A DNA stretch of 64,000 nucleotides from Neurospora crassa OR74A (taxonomy: Eukaryota; Ascomycota; Sordariomycetes; Sordariales; Sordariaceae), in assembly GCF_000182925.2 (NCBI RefSeq), contig NC_026504.1:1674001-1738000 (forward strand), given 5' to 3'. The stretch's first letter is position 1. Each line of letters starts with the position of its first letter. The translations under genes and the position numbers were made by a program. The notes beneath the pieces are model-generated. The model had not been told where the DNA came from. It made no database searches and saw nothing but the letters and a program-made list of their open reading frames with translations. This document shows, piece by piece, positions 34,538 to 45,802 of this stretch.

Positions 34538-36987
34538 ATGGATCAATCCACCGCCTCTACTAGAAAGCGTCAACGGAGCTTCTCGGAGACCGATCCCCAC
34601 AGCCTCGCTACTTCAGTCGTAGGCTTGGCCTTGAGACCGACATACAAAAGACTCCGTCTGGACGACAACTATGTCGACCATCTTGGCAGCCAAGCAGCAA
34701 ATGCCGAAGAGGGCTTGCGATATTCGTTCTCGGGCAACCTTAATCACACTCATTACCCTGCTATCTCGGTCAGCGATGCAAGTGGAATGAACGACAATGG
34801 CATGGGTTCTAGTGACTCTGAACCAGACGACGCCAGTTTGTACGAAGAACTGGAGGTGAAAGGCCTGAGCGATCAGATCCAGAACAGTCTTGTCAGAAGT
34901 CCGCTACAATACGGACGAGTTTTCCTGCCAGAAGGCGTCCTAGATAAATTGCTCACAAAGGACGCGGTCCGCCACGAACTCTTGCGCAATGAAATCTACC
35001 TTGACCCCCCCAAACTCGACACCATGGTTGATTTCATTGTGCCGGGCGCAAGAAAGTTGTTTGCAACTGCTTTACTCACTGGGCTCGACTACAAGAAGCT
35101 ACATGCGGCCCTCAACGAGTTCTTGAGGAAACCCATTGACGACAGTTCGTTGCCACTCGATGAACAGAAACTCGACGACCTTCTGGAAAAGAAACGGGGA
35201 AAGCCAATATGGCGGACTGACGTCAACATCAACGCTTTTCTGACCCAGCAATGGGCTTTCCTTGCGCCAACCTTTCCACCGCCACCCGGACCTCATGTGA
35301 TGGAAGTCTGGGGACACACAGTTCTCCCATTTATTGACAGAAATGAGATCGTCGATGATGTGGGTGCCTTTGGGGCTGTGTATGAAGTTACCCCCCACGA
35401 GGCAAACATTACCGATGTTGGCTTGAAGGTGAGCAGCTCAACGATCCCATCTTGTAATCATTCAGCACACCAAAGTGAGTAACCCGCTGATAGCGCAAAA
35501 TAGGGGTCGCGAATAGCCGTCAAACGTCTCAAATTCCAACAATCCAAGGATACTCCTGAACGGCGCGAAGGAGAGGTGGCGTGGATCAAAGAAGTTAAGA
35601 TACACCATGAAATAGCCCAAATGAACCACCCTCACATCATCGACTTCATTTGTGCAATTCATGGTGTCATTATCGACAGGGGGCCGGAACATTTGCTTTT
35701 GTTCCGCTGGGCTGACCAGGGCAACCTGAACTCATTTTGGAGGAGCCACCCAAATCCGAGAGTCTCAGCATCCCTTGTTCAGGAAATAATGATACAGTTT
35801 CAGGGACTCACCGAAGCACTCTACAAGCTGCATACGCCTGGAAAGAAAGGTTCTTATCGGCATAGTGATATCAAACCGGACAACATCCTCTCGTTCAGTA
35901 CGCCAGGCCGCATGTCCTCGGACGAACACCCAGATATTGGCACGCTTAAACTGTCTGACCTTGGGCTAGCTAAATATCACGTTGAGGCTACTGGTTATCG
36001 GCATCAAACAAGTGCCAAGTACACAACGCACAGATATCAAGCACCTGAAGCCGTGACTGATGAAGATGGTGCAAGATCAACGCGGTACGACATCTGGTCG
36101 ATGGGATGTGTCATGCTGGAGTTCGTCATCTGGCTACTCTACGGAAACGAGACCTTGAAGCGGTTCAACGTTCAGATCACCACCAAATCTAGCGGGTCCT
36201 GGTTCATGAAGAAAGGCCAAACTGCAAAACTGCATGATACCGTGGCACAGACAATGAACTTCATGCTGGAAAGTGATCCGGAGTGCCAGGACGGCACTGC
36301 TGTAGGCGAACTCATCAGACTAGTCAAAGAAAGACTACTAGTGGTTCACCTTGGGCCGGATACGAAGAAGCTCCAGCGGGTGGAAACCTTCAAGGGTGTC
36401 GATAGCACGGTCAATGACATTCCCAGCATTCAAGTGGAACAAATCGAAGATGGTTTCGTTTCACAGAGAGGGGACATGGACACCAGGATTGCCCAAAATT
36501 TGTCTGCAGTGGGCCGTGCCACTTCCGAAGAGCTTTTCGGTGCGATGAAGAGGATTGTATCCATTGGTAAAGAGAGTCAGCACTACTGGTGCACGGGGCA
36601 GGGTGATCGTGCTCAGATCACCCAAGAATTACTGAAGGTCTTGTCCACCACGAACAGAACCAGACCATCGAGAGGTGATTCATTTCTAGCCCCTCCGAGT
36701 GCGGGTGGAATTGGTAACAATGGCGGTCTTCTACCTCCAAGAGAAACACGAAGAGAGCCACAGGTACTGGACATACCTGATATAGTTTTGCCTTCGACGC
36801 AGACCAAAAGAGTATGTATTCCTGTTATGCACACTGTTCATCCGGGGCTGTAATAAGGACCCGACTAACCACAAGTTCCCCCAGATTGGCACGGTACGTA
36901 GGCTATAGCACCCACTTACTGAATTCATGAATTATCTGACAGCAACTGACTGATTCGATGTCATATGCCGAGATAGGAGGTCAGTAA
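34538..36987 (+). CDS. Protein-kinase-domain protein with a DLG motif (fungal-specific)
   Basis: Exons 34538-35428 and 35504-36811 are well supported; 36885-36893 and 36943-36987 are likely, giving about 750 residues. Residues 1-250 have an NLS-like start (TRKRQRSF) and helical regions. The kinase domain runs from GAFGAVYEV (about 278) through IAVKRLKF (ATP-site Lys), HSDIKPDNIL (catalytic Asp and Asn; HRD reads HSD), LSDLGLAK (DLG instead of DFG), YQAPEAV and YDIWSMGCVMLEFVIWLL. DLG occurs in some active kinases, so activity is possible. Intron 1 (GTGAGC to TAG) falls inside the ATP-binding lobe. The C-terminal 200 residues are mostly unstructured. Without the last introns the frame would end at 36853. 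It lies upstream of the HET gene on the same strand. Confidence 0.8.
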
Positions 36988-37538
36988 ATTATTCCTGCCC
37001 ATAAATCAAGTTGTATTGTTGCTGACAATATGCAGTATGTAAGTGGACTTGCTCCATAACATCTTCATCCTCAGGAAAGCAGCATAACATGTTCGCTAAT
37101 GCCGTGATTACTCGTAGAGGGTAAGTCAAGAAGGGTCCTTGAATTGGTGACTGTTGTATGTTGATGAACCCTTCTCACTCCCATAGGTAGTAAGTCTTCT
37201 CCTTTATCCCGTTTTGGTCGTTGAAGTGGCGCTGACAATGTGAACAGGTACAGGTGAGCCAGTTCCGTTATCCAATCACCCATGACAAGAACCCTGAGCA
37301 CGGCTCAGTATAGCCGGAAGCCCAAAGTTGGCGCTCGGAAACTGCTATGGCTGGGCTGATACCTACCCTGTTTAACTTGCCAGCATTCCTCCTCCCTCCA
37401 ACCTCTTAGATTCTTTGCTTCCCTTCGCGTCATGTGAGGATAGGTGATGAAGAGCAGGATGCATGACTGGCAACAGATATTGACTTTGCTCCTTAGCTCG
37501 ATCGTACGATATACACTGTCGACAATGACTTCGCACGG
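36988..37538. other. Intergenic with a run of splice-site-like sequences
   Basis: Several strong donors (GTAAGT at 37039, 37121, 37190; GTGAGC at 37254) each follow a YAG by a few bases. No continuous reading frame results. It also holds the HET gene promoter. Confidence 0.5.
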
Positions 37539-39500
37539 ATGGCAATTTCAGCCATGGATACCGATGGATTATGGCCAGAGTCCGCATCAAAGTTATGTGT
37601 CAACTGTAAAAACATGAAATTCTTCGAACAGGGGTTTCAAATCGAAGACACCTGGGGGGATCTCAGGAGGAACCAGGAGACCTGCGAGTTCTGTGCTCTG
37701 CGATGGGATGTATGCGTTTCCTGGGATCCGAGAATGACTCGGCTCATAAAATTCAGCTGCGAGGAATCGATGTTGCGTCTTAACGACCAGACAACACCCG
37801 TACTCTCTCTCTGCCGGAGCCCAGGTAATTATTTTGAACAATGTCCGGCACGCGAAGGGGACCCGGATCTTTGCTGACCTTTGCGAAACAGAAACGCAGT
37901 TGGAAGACACCGTTAAGATTGGCCTGCCGGGCCTTACGGTATCTGAAGACCAACACTTTGCACTTTTGCGAGGATGGCTAAGATACTGCGACACCCACCA
38001 TGAATGCAAACCGTGGCCGGGTGCTCCTCTTCCAACACGCGTCCTTGACCTTGGAACCATGGACGATACTACCATCCGTCTGCGGGAGACGCAGAAGGGT
38101 GATTCCTTCCGCTACATCGCACTCTCCCATTGTTGGGGAAAGCATGAGCATTTCTTCACCACCGCATTGAATCGCCGAGACCACATGAGAGGAATCCACG
38201 TTGATAACCTTCCCAAAACCTTTCAACATGCGGTCAAGACCACACGTGGGCTGGGTATTCGGTATCTGTGGATTGACTCCATGTGCATTATCCAAGGCCC
38301 TGGCGGAGACTTTGACAAGCAATCCGCAAAGATGGAGGACGTGTTTAGTTCCGCCTACTGCGTGATCGCTGCAAGCAGTGCGCGCGGACAGGGAGACGGT
38401 TTTCTCAACCCCAGGAGAAAGTGCGATCACGTCAAGGTCGTCAATGAAAGCGCAAAAGGGGCAGTGTATGTGTCCCGCTTCCGTGACGATTTCAAGGAGC
38501 ACGTCCTCAACTCCCCGCTTAGTGAGCGAGGATGGGTCTTACAAGAGCGCGCCTTGGCGAGGCGAACCATCTATTTCACGGAATGGCAGACATACTGGGA
38601 GTGCGGTGATGGAATTAGATGCGAATCGCTGACACGGATGGATAAGTATGTGAATCCCCAGTTCTACAAAATGTCAGCGCGCGAGTTTTGGATGCGTGAT
38701 GCTAACAGAATCCATCTAGCAAACTTATCTCCTACCTCGGTGATCCCAACTTCCCATCGAAACTCTCTGGCGCTGGCAGCAACCGTGGTGAGAAAATCCG
38801 CTTTTACGAGGACCTGTATCGACACTACAGCCGTCTCAACCTCACCTGGAAGAAAGATCGGCCAGTGGCCATCGCTGCACTTGAGAGGCGCCTCCATCGA
38901 GATCTCAAGTCCTCTGGTGAATTCGGTGTCTTTGATGACAGCCGCAGTCTGCTACCCCGGAGTCTCCTTTGGCAGCGCGGCGCAGAAGTCACGAGCCTCA
39001 ACAAGATCAGCTTTCCACCTGACACGCACACACGCCTACCCACCTGGTCATGGATGGCTTACGATGGTGGCATTGACTTCCTTGACCTGCCACTAGGTGA
39101 AGTGGACTGGGACGTCAGCGAGATCCAGGGGAATTGGACAATACACCAAACCCTTGACATACAGCGTGGACCTCAGCAACAGGAGGTCAAGGAGACGGAA
39201 CTGAGTGCCAAAACGAGGAGGTTCAAGATGGGAACGACGGGATCAAGGGAGTTTGATATCATATACGACATCCCCAACCAGGTGTCGAAGGAGACCGCAC
39301 TTCTGAAGTGTGTGCTGGTTGGAAAATTGAGGAACAATGACGTGCCGAAAGAGAAGACTACGTACTATGTTCTGGTTGTTGTTTTGCGGGATAGTTCGCT
39401 GCCGACGGAGATGTACGAAAGAGTAGGTGTCGGAAGGATGCTTGGCGAATACATCGATCTGGACAATTCGCAGCCGGGGAATTGGGTCAAGATCAGGTAG
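37539..39500 (+). CDS. HET-domain (heterokaryon incompatibility) protein
   Basis: Exons 37539-37824, 37892-38645 and 38720-39500, 606 residues. Introns: GTAATT...CTGAC...CAG and GTATGT...GCTAAC...TAG, phases 1 and 2; the second is essential, since the unspliced frame turns to nonsense after 38650. HET proteins trigger programmed cell death after fusion of genetically different hyphae. Visible motifs: a Cys-rich N-terminus (LCVNCKNMKFF, ETCEFCALRW); the HET core FRYIALSHCWG (about 167), GIRYLWIDSMCIIQ and MEDVFSSAYCVIAASSA; then GWVLQERALARRTIYFTEWQ, the usual end of the domain (about 330). The C-terminal half ends with RLPTWSWMAYDGGIDFLDLP, also common in the family. An out-of-frame ATG at 37524 overlaps the start. 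Confidence 0.92.
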
Positions 39501-40372
39501 ACGCAAGATTGGACATGTCGTTCTGAGTGCTGGGCAGGCGGTTTTCCCCCCTCCTTAGATTGTCACCTTGACTTTAGAATTTCAAATTTCATAATCGTTA
39601 ATCTCCTTTCCGTTGCTTGGTGCGTACATTTCGAGTGTCTAATTCAACGTGCAAGCGTGAGTGACCGAGTTGTCTGGTATGATGATGTGATGAGGCAGAA
39701 TACGACATGTTGACCGTCGAAGTCTGGAAGGACACTCATCAAGCTCATCGCCTTCAGCGTCGTTAACAGGGCTGGAAACAGATGCTCAAGATAATCAGAG
39801 ATCAACATGAACGATGACAAAGTTCTGAATATGCTTCCGCTCATGCCAGTTTGATGAATGGAGTGTGAACACCAAGTACCTTTAGCTCTCTCCAGGTGAG
39901 CTTGTTAGGATGAAGAGTGGTGTCACTATCTGAGTCCGGGTTTGAAGTTTGAATCCCCTGTGGGAGCGCTGTAAGTATAGGTGACCGACCGCTGTTGGTC
40001 TGGTGGAAGACCTCAATAGCCCAATAACCATCCCTGATTTTAATTGCTACCAATGCTCCAATTGAGTAAATGAGTAGAAAAACGCCCCATAAATGCATAA
40101 CTACCGGTTTCAATATATGCAATGTACGGGACGTTTAAACACCCCCGTCAATGCGGTACTGGACCCTCCCGCCTATCACGTGGATTCGCGAGACACTTTC
40201 GCGTCTCTCCAATTCATCAGCATCGTCATCGGCGAACCTCCCAGTAACATCCAAACAACAACCTCCAATACGCGAATCCGGACACGCTGCTTTCCACCAC
40301 TTTCCACCAACTCTTTCGACCATCAACACCACCGATTGTAGCTGAAACATCCCAAGAACCAAACTCGCACCA
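39501..40372. other. Intergenic; one weak small membrane-protein candidate on the minus strand
   Basis: On the minus strand 40098-39841 encodes 85 residues with one hydrophobic helix (VFLLIYSIGALVAIKI) and then YWAIEVFHQTNSG. Its stop overlaps another ATG frame (39844-39644) by four bases. There is no homology I can name and no promoter evidence. Confidence 0.3.
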
Positions 40373-41189
40373 ATGTCTACCCAAATGAACGCGGGAATCC
40401 CGCTTTCCCACGCGCCCGACGGCGTAGGCTACAAACTCCTCGAACTTCCCCCAGAGCTAGTTGAACTTTTGGAATCGGAAAATCCGCCCACGTAAGCTGT
40501 TTTACCTGTTCTCTGTTGATTCTGTACACCTTTTTTGCCCCCACGGCGCCCTTTCAGCTTTAACCGACCACTGAAGTTCACAAAAGCCGTTCTCCATCAC
40601 CACCACCCACCTTCACTATAAGCCTCGCATCACCTCTCCCACCACTGCAGTCTTCCCATTCTAGCCTCATCACCCTTCCTCCAACCTAACTATCCTCCAC
40701 CAAAACCAAACAACCCAAACAACAGTTGGATACCTCAACTAACAAAAAAAACAACAAAGTCTAACCCTCCACCCCTCCCCCACCGCCGCCCTCCTCAAAA
40801 CCACCATCAACGGGCTTCCCAAGACTTACTCCCTTCGACAAAAGAACACTTCCAACGGGCTCATTCTTTTATCTCCATTTACTACCATTACTACTACTCA
40901 AACTGCACGACCACAACCACAATCACAATCACGGCCAGATAATAAACAGACAACAACAACAACAACAACAGAACCGGGAGACGAGATGGACATAGAACAA
41001 GAACAAGAACAACGACAACAACAAGAAGAAAGAGAAGATGAAAAAGGGATGGAGATACCAATCCCAGGCCTCCGAACATTAAGCACACTCCATGAGACGA
41101 TCGAGTTAGTTCCCGAAGCGGAAGGCGCTAGTGCGCCGGCTGTGAAGGCGAGGGGGAAGTGGCATGAGAAGTTTGCACGGGGGCGTTAA
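40373..41189 (+). CDS. DCC1: Dcc1-like sister-chromatid cohesion factor (short form)
   Basis: Dcc1 joins Ctf8 and Ctf18 in the alternative clamp loader Ctf18-RFC, which loads PCNA and supports cohesion. Exons 40373-40491 and 40760-41189, 182 residues. The 268-nt intron (GTAAGC...AAG) is long for this window, and the acceptor was chosen because only TCTAACC at 40760 keeps the frame. Key matches to the Dcc1 N-terminus: GYKLLELPPELVELLES, then LTLHPSPTAALLKTT, and KTYSLRQKNTSNGLILL. Low-complexity T and EQ tracts from CAA repeats (about 40950-41020) follow, then IPGLRTLSTLHETIELVPEA and a basic end GKWHEKFARGR. At 182 residues it is about half the length of yeast or human Dcc1 and lacks the C-terminal winged-helix region. 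Confidence 0.8.
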
Positions 41190-41299
41190 AACAGGTGATT
41201 GTCCATGGTTTGGTGGATGTCTTTGTGACATATTTGGTGGGAAGGAAATAGTGGTGGTGGTGTGTTTTGAGAAAGATCTGTGATACCCTGGGATTTTTG

Positions 41300-41337
<38 letters not shown>
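41300..41337 (+). repeat. Poly(A) tract, 38 consecutive A
   Basis: Uninterrupted A-run about 110 bases after the DCC1 stop codon and about 150 bases before the inverted-repeat element. Confidence 0.97.
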
Positions 41338-41339
<2 letters not shown>

Positions 41340-41488
41340 TCAAGAACGAGATGTTCTGGTTCGAGTCAAGGGCTGGAAACGATTGGTTGTTGAAGTCGCT
41401 AGTTGAATATTGGTAACTGCCCTTCTTCAGTTGCTGAAGTTGATGGACATGTCTATCCGTTACCACTCTATTGAGGGGTTTTTTTTCT

Positions 41489-41928
41489 GAGAAAGTCTAA
41501 TCGTACGGTCAACATTGTCTATCCGTACGGAGATGAAAAGTAGACTTTTATATTCTTCTTCTAGCTTGATAGAGTTTAGTATTAAGCTAGCAAAATGAGT
41601 TATATTTTTTCTAATTCTTTTTCTCTATCTAACACTCCTTTTAAACTGACCAGACTTACCTAGTAGCTTAAGAAAACTCTCAAAGAAGATGGCTATCATA
41701 AATAAATAATTAATAAGATTCAAGATAGAAAAAGCTTAAGAGGTGGTTTCTTTATGATGCTTAGGGATATAAATTTGGTACCTACCTCAGAAAATTCCTC
41801 AAGAATCAACGAATAGTTTAGTACCACCTTCAATTTCATTGGTCTCCATTTCACCAAGTTATACCTAATAAAGCAAAAGTAGACCACCGTACGGATAGAC
41901 AATGTTGACCGTACGATTAGACTTGCTC
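41489..41928. mobile_element. MITE-like non-autonomous element with long terminal inverted repeats
   Basis: About 440 bp. The ends are a perfect 38-bp inverted repeat (41493-41530 against 41887-41924), extended to 42 bp with one mismatch. The repeat holds two CGTACGG motifs separated by TCAACATTGTCTATC. The interior is AT-rich and codes for nothing beyond short frames. Both flanks are T-runs, so the target duplication cannot be defined. Size, long TIRs and no coding capacity fit a miniature inverted-repeat transposable element; the parent family is unknown. Confidence 0.8.
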
Positions 41929-42736
41929 TTTTTTTTAATATTGTGAAGGTGTGTCTGACCCCTCAATGCCAACACATTACACACTGAAGGTTAACGGAGA
42001 CCATGATTGCCATGTCAGTGACTTATCTTCAGCCTTTCACCCATGCTCCTCACAAAACAAGACACATCACTCCATAATAGCATGCTATATACATCGCTAT
42101 CTATGTGCGCATAATGATCTTACTCTATTTGGGGTATCAAGAGATCTACAATATTACTGCCAAGTACGCTTCGCCACGCAGTGTGCAATGTCTTGCAGGG
42201 CGAGAAGAAGGAAAAGCACAAACTAAATGGCTGGCCATGCTCCCGTCTGGTAATGCAGATAAGAACCCAACAAGTACGCTTCATACTCGCTCAGAAAAAG
42301 AAATGAAACAATAACAATGCAACGACGCTGAAAGTAGCCAGCGTTTCTCCTTCTATTTGCCTCTTTTTGAAAGAAGGAAATACCAGATGAATACTCACGC
42401 CACGCCAGTGATGCCAACGTGTGCTGGTGAATCGTCATCCTCCTCTCCACCATCTTTGACTTTTTGTCACCTTTCCGCGAGCTGGGAACAAGATTTTGCT
42501 TCAACGACTTCACAGAAACCGTAGCATATGAACGACATTCCTGACGTCTGAAGGAGATGCCATGAAACAGGGATTAACAAGTCATCAACAAAGATGACTT
42601 GGACTGACAAGATACCTTCTCTCGTCCAGCCTCATCCACCAGATCAGGCTTGCCAAGGCCGATATCTAGTTTCCTTGACTGAAACGCAGCATCATTGGCA
42701 TGGTGAAGCGTTGCGAAGATCGGAGCGAGCAACACA
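41929..42736. other. Intergenic, no gene seen
   Basis: About 0.8 kb with no supported coding region between the MITE-like element and the 3' side of the RBR gene. Confidence 0.5.
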
Positions 42737-42990
42737 TCACCCGATCAAACATCCTCTGCACGGTTGGAACCAGAATCCATTCCATGCGGCCTAGGTTCCG
42801 CAACCCGGTCAGGAACCGGGTCTATGAGGACCGAACCCGCATTAGGGGGAGGTTGAAGAGGACGCCCAAGGATGCCATGGACTAGAAGTACCACCTCCAC
42901 GAAGTCAACCCCATTCATGTCCCCAGCAGGTACTTGCTGTCCAGGAGGCCGTGCAGCTACCTGGCCTTGGTGATCCGGTGTCTCTGGCGC

Positions 42991-45689
42991 CTATTCATCA
43001 GCAGTAAGATCGACAACAGGCACCTGCTGTCTTGGGGGAACTGCTACTACCGGGGCTCGGCCAAGACTTCGCACGTTGACGACCGGATTTGGTATATTGT
43101 TGGCGGCCACAGGAGGAGGATGGGCGGCCAACCTTGGCGCAGCGAGTTGCGCCATTTGGGGAAGACCAAATTCATCGTTCGGGGGAAGGGGGCCAAGGGC
43201 GAGGCCAGGGAGACCTGGCCCGCCCGGATTCCACTGTGGAACATTGGCCGGGAAATGCGCGTTAAGCATGTAGTGAGGATCGTTATGGTTGTGATGGAGG
43301 ACCTGGTTTCCAAACCCCGGAAACGCCTGTGGTGCCTGGCCTGGATTGGGAGCAGGATTGAGGGCAGGATTGAGGGCAGGATTAGCATGGGGGTTGGGAT
43401 GGATACCAAGGGCAGCATAGCCTGCACGTCCTGGGTTCATTCCTTGGTTGGGGTAGCCGTTGGCCACTTGACCCTGTGGTGGCTGAACCGGTCCTCGGTT
43501 CCTCTGGGCTGCCAGTTGTGCGTATCGGCGTCCCCACCTCTCCATCACCCGGTCCCGCACTGGTCCCGGCGGCAGTCCTAGTCTTACGTCTATGGCAGAA
43601 GCAAAGTCAGTCGAGCATTCGCATGCTAGATGGGAAGGAAGGTCTTGAAGAGGAAAAGGTACTGACACTGCTGTAGAAGATCAGCTTCGCCTTCCACGGG
43701 CTGCACATGCACATGTGCAGCTCCTGGCATGCCTGGCTGGGCCTGATTTGGCCCACCCACTTGGGGTTGCGCTACTATACCTGCTGCAAGCGCATGCCGA
43801 AGACGAGCCGGACCCTGACCGGGGTAGGCTACAGCAACACGCACACCGTTAGGATGAGCATGCTGCTGCCGTTTCGGAAAAAGCTTCTCATCAAACTTGA
43901 TTTCAAGCTCCTTAGCATCCATGCTGGGGTCCGCTTCCAGTAGCTTCTTTCGTTCCCTTTCCTCAGCTTCCCGAGCCTCCTTGTCGTGAATATCATCCAG
44001 CGACTGCTGTTCAAAGAGAGGGCAGTTGCCCTTTCTACCACCTCTGTTCAGATCGTCAAAGTGGTTATAATCGCAAGGCTGCCTACAAACGTAGCATTGC
44101 ATGGCTCTGCATCTGGGACAAGTCATCTTGTTGCAACCGCTTTCTTTGATGAATCGGTTCGTGCCTACGCCGGTTAGCCTGAATCAGGCGATCAGAGGAA
44201 ATCCCAATGAGGACTCACATTTGTAGCACTCCCGTATCATAGCCAATGATCTGGCCTCCTCGAGTTTCCGCTTGGCGTCCTCGCCCTTATTACGGGCTGC
44301 TTCAGCCATGGCCTCGTCGCAAGACTTGCCGATGTGAGTTTCTTGACGGCAACGTCGGCAGCTTTTGACCCCGCACTCTGGTTGTTGGCACTCGAACTCC
44401 CAGTTGACCTCTACTGGGGGATACTCCGCAGCATAGTTGCAGAATGGACAAGTCTCCAGGCCGTCGATACCAGCACGTCGAATGCTGTCATTTTGCTCGA
44501 TCTGGTCCAGGGTACGCTTCAGGCGGTCATCCAGGAATAGGTCTTTTTGATCTCTGGAAAAAGTTGCTTCGCAGCCATCCATAGACATGCAACCTAGATG
44601 ATACCGCTGCTGTCCGATCTGATTTTCCGCTTGCCGCCGAGCGCAGTCATAGCAGAACCAGTGAGCAGTGTCACCATCACAGTGCACCATGCGATTGTAG
44701 GGAAGTTCGTCAAAACAACACCCGCATTCGGTGATGGCACCTTCCGCCTTTGCGTTTTCGAAGTTTTCCTTGTCTTCCCTCTCCTGGGCTTCTTTGGCGG
44801 CGTCCTTGGCTAATTTTGCTGAACATACCTCCTGCGCTGCGAGAAATTCTTGCTGTGCCTCTCTGCCGGGTAGAGTGCTATCTTCTTTATCGATTGCTAC
44901 CTCTTCGATGTTGTTCTTGTGTCTGGGATACAATTTCCTGCGAAAGGTGACGCCATCAGGTTTCGAAAAATCCTCATGTAGGGCTGAGTACGTTTGATAG
45001 ACCGAAGAGTTATGCGTTAACATAGCTTCCTCGATTTCGCCTACGTATGCTTTGGGAAAAGCTTCCCTGAGAAGGAGCCGGCTGGTCCAGGATTAGTTAT
45101 GGCTTCAAGTTTCGGGTGTGAATTGGTGAAGTCCAGACTTGTCTCCAGAGTCTAGCGACGATTGAGAGACTCACCAGACGCGGCTATAATTGTGGTCTCT
45201 ATGGTACTGGGATACACGGCCGTCGTATTTTTTGTGCAATTTTTGGAGCTTCGACTCTTTCGCGTTGTCGCCGACATCCGCATCGTCTCGTTTCCTTTTC
45301 TTGACGCGTCTTGGATATTTGGTGCCGTTGCCTTCTTCCTCCAAGATACGATTAAGGAACAGTTCTGAATCCCATCCGCATGCATGACCCTGCTGCTGGG
45401 CGTAATCTGGACAAATGTCCGGTAGAAGGCTTATGACTGTGGCCAGAAACGTGTCCTGGTCACGTTGTGGCCTTTGTTCTGGCACCGGTGGTACAGCAGG
45501 AGGTGGCCAACCGTCGTCAACGAAAACCCTGCCCAGGAAATTAGTATCTTTATACGTCTCGCAACGAAACCATGTCTCTGGATGATGATGTGTAGGAGGT
45601 TGTCTCCAGCCTGTCCCGTCTGCTTCTTCCTTGGAACATTCGCCCTGATTCGAGTGAGTGAGTATAACAGGATCGAAGAGTGTAAACAT
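42991..45689 (-). CDS. RBR (RING-IBR-RING) E3 ubiquitin ligase, RNF216/TRIAD3-like
   Basis: Exons on the minus strand: 45689-45175, 45081-44219, 44164-43667, 43589-42991, 824 residues. RBR ligases form a thioester with ubiquitin on a RING2 Cys. RING1 begins CGCCFDELPYNRMVHC (about 290). The IBR has CPFCNYAAEYPPVE and CQQPECGVKSCRRC. RING2 is CNKMTCPRCRAMQCYVCRQPC (about 475), whose middle Cys is the expected catalytic residue. Introns: GTGAGT/CAG, GTGAGT/TAG and GTCAGT/TAG; the 44165-44218 intron splits the link into RING2. The N-terminal 170 residues are acidic with a KKRKRDDAD NLS-like patch. The C-terminal 200 residues are Pro/Asn/Gln-rich (NPALNPALNPAPNPG repeats) and end VVDLTADE at a TAG. 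The same frame stays open for 81 more codons. The start is uncertain, since the frame extends upstream. Confidence 0.88.
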
Positions 45690-45802
45690 GGCTAAAGGGC
45701 AACGAGGTAGGTTTACGCCTACGGTGGTGATAATGACGAGGAAAAGGAAAAGAAAACAGAAGGGCGCTTTTGGTATAATCAGTGAGCCGGGGATGGGCGT
45801 GT

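Noticed and set aside
34538-39500. Single kinase-HET fusion gene
   Set aside because: The splice-like ladder between them gives stop codons in every join tried, and the HET gene has its own good start.
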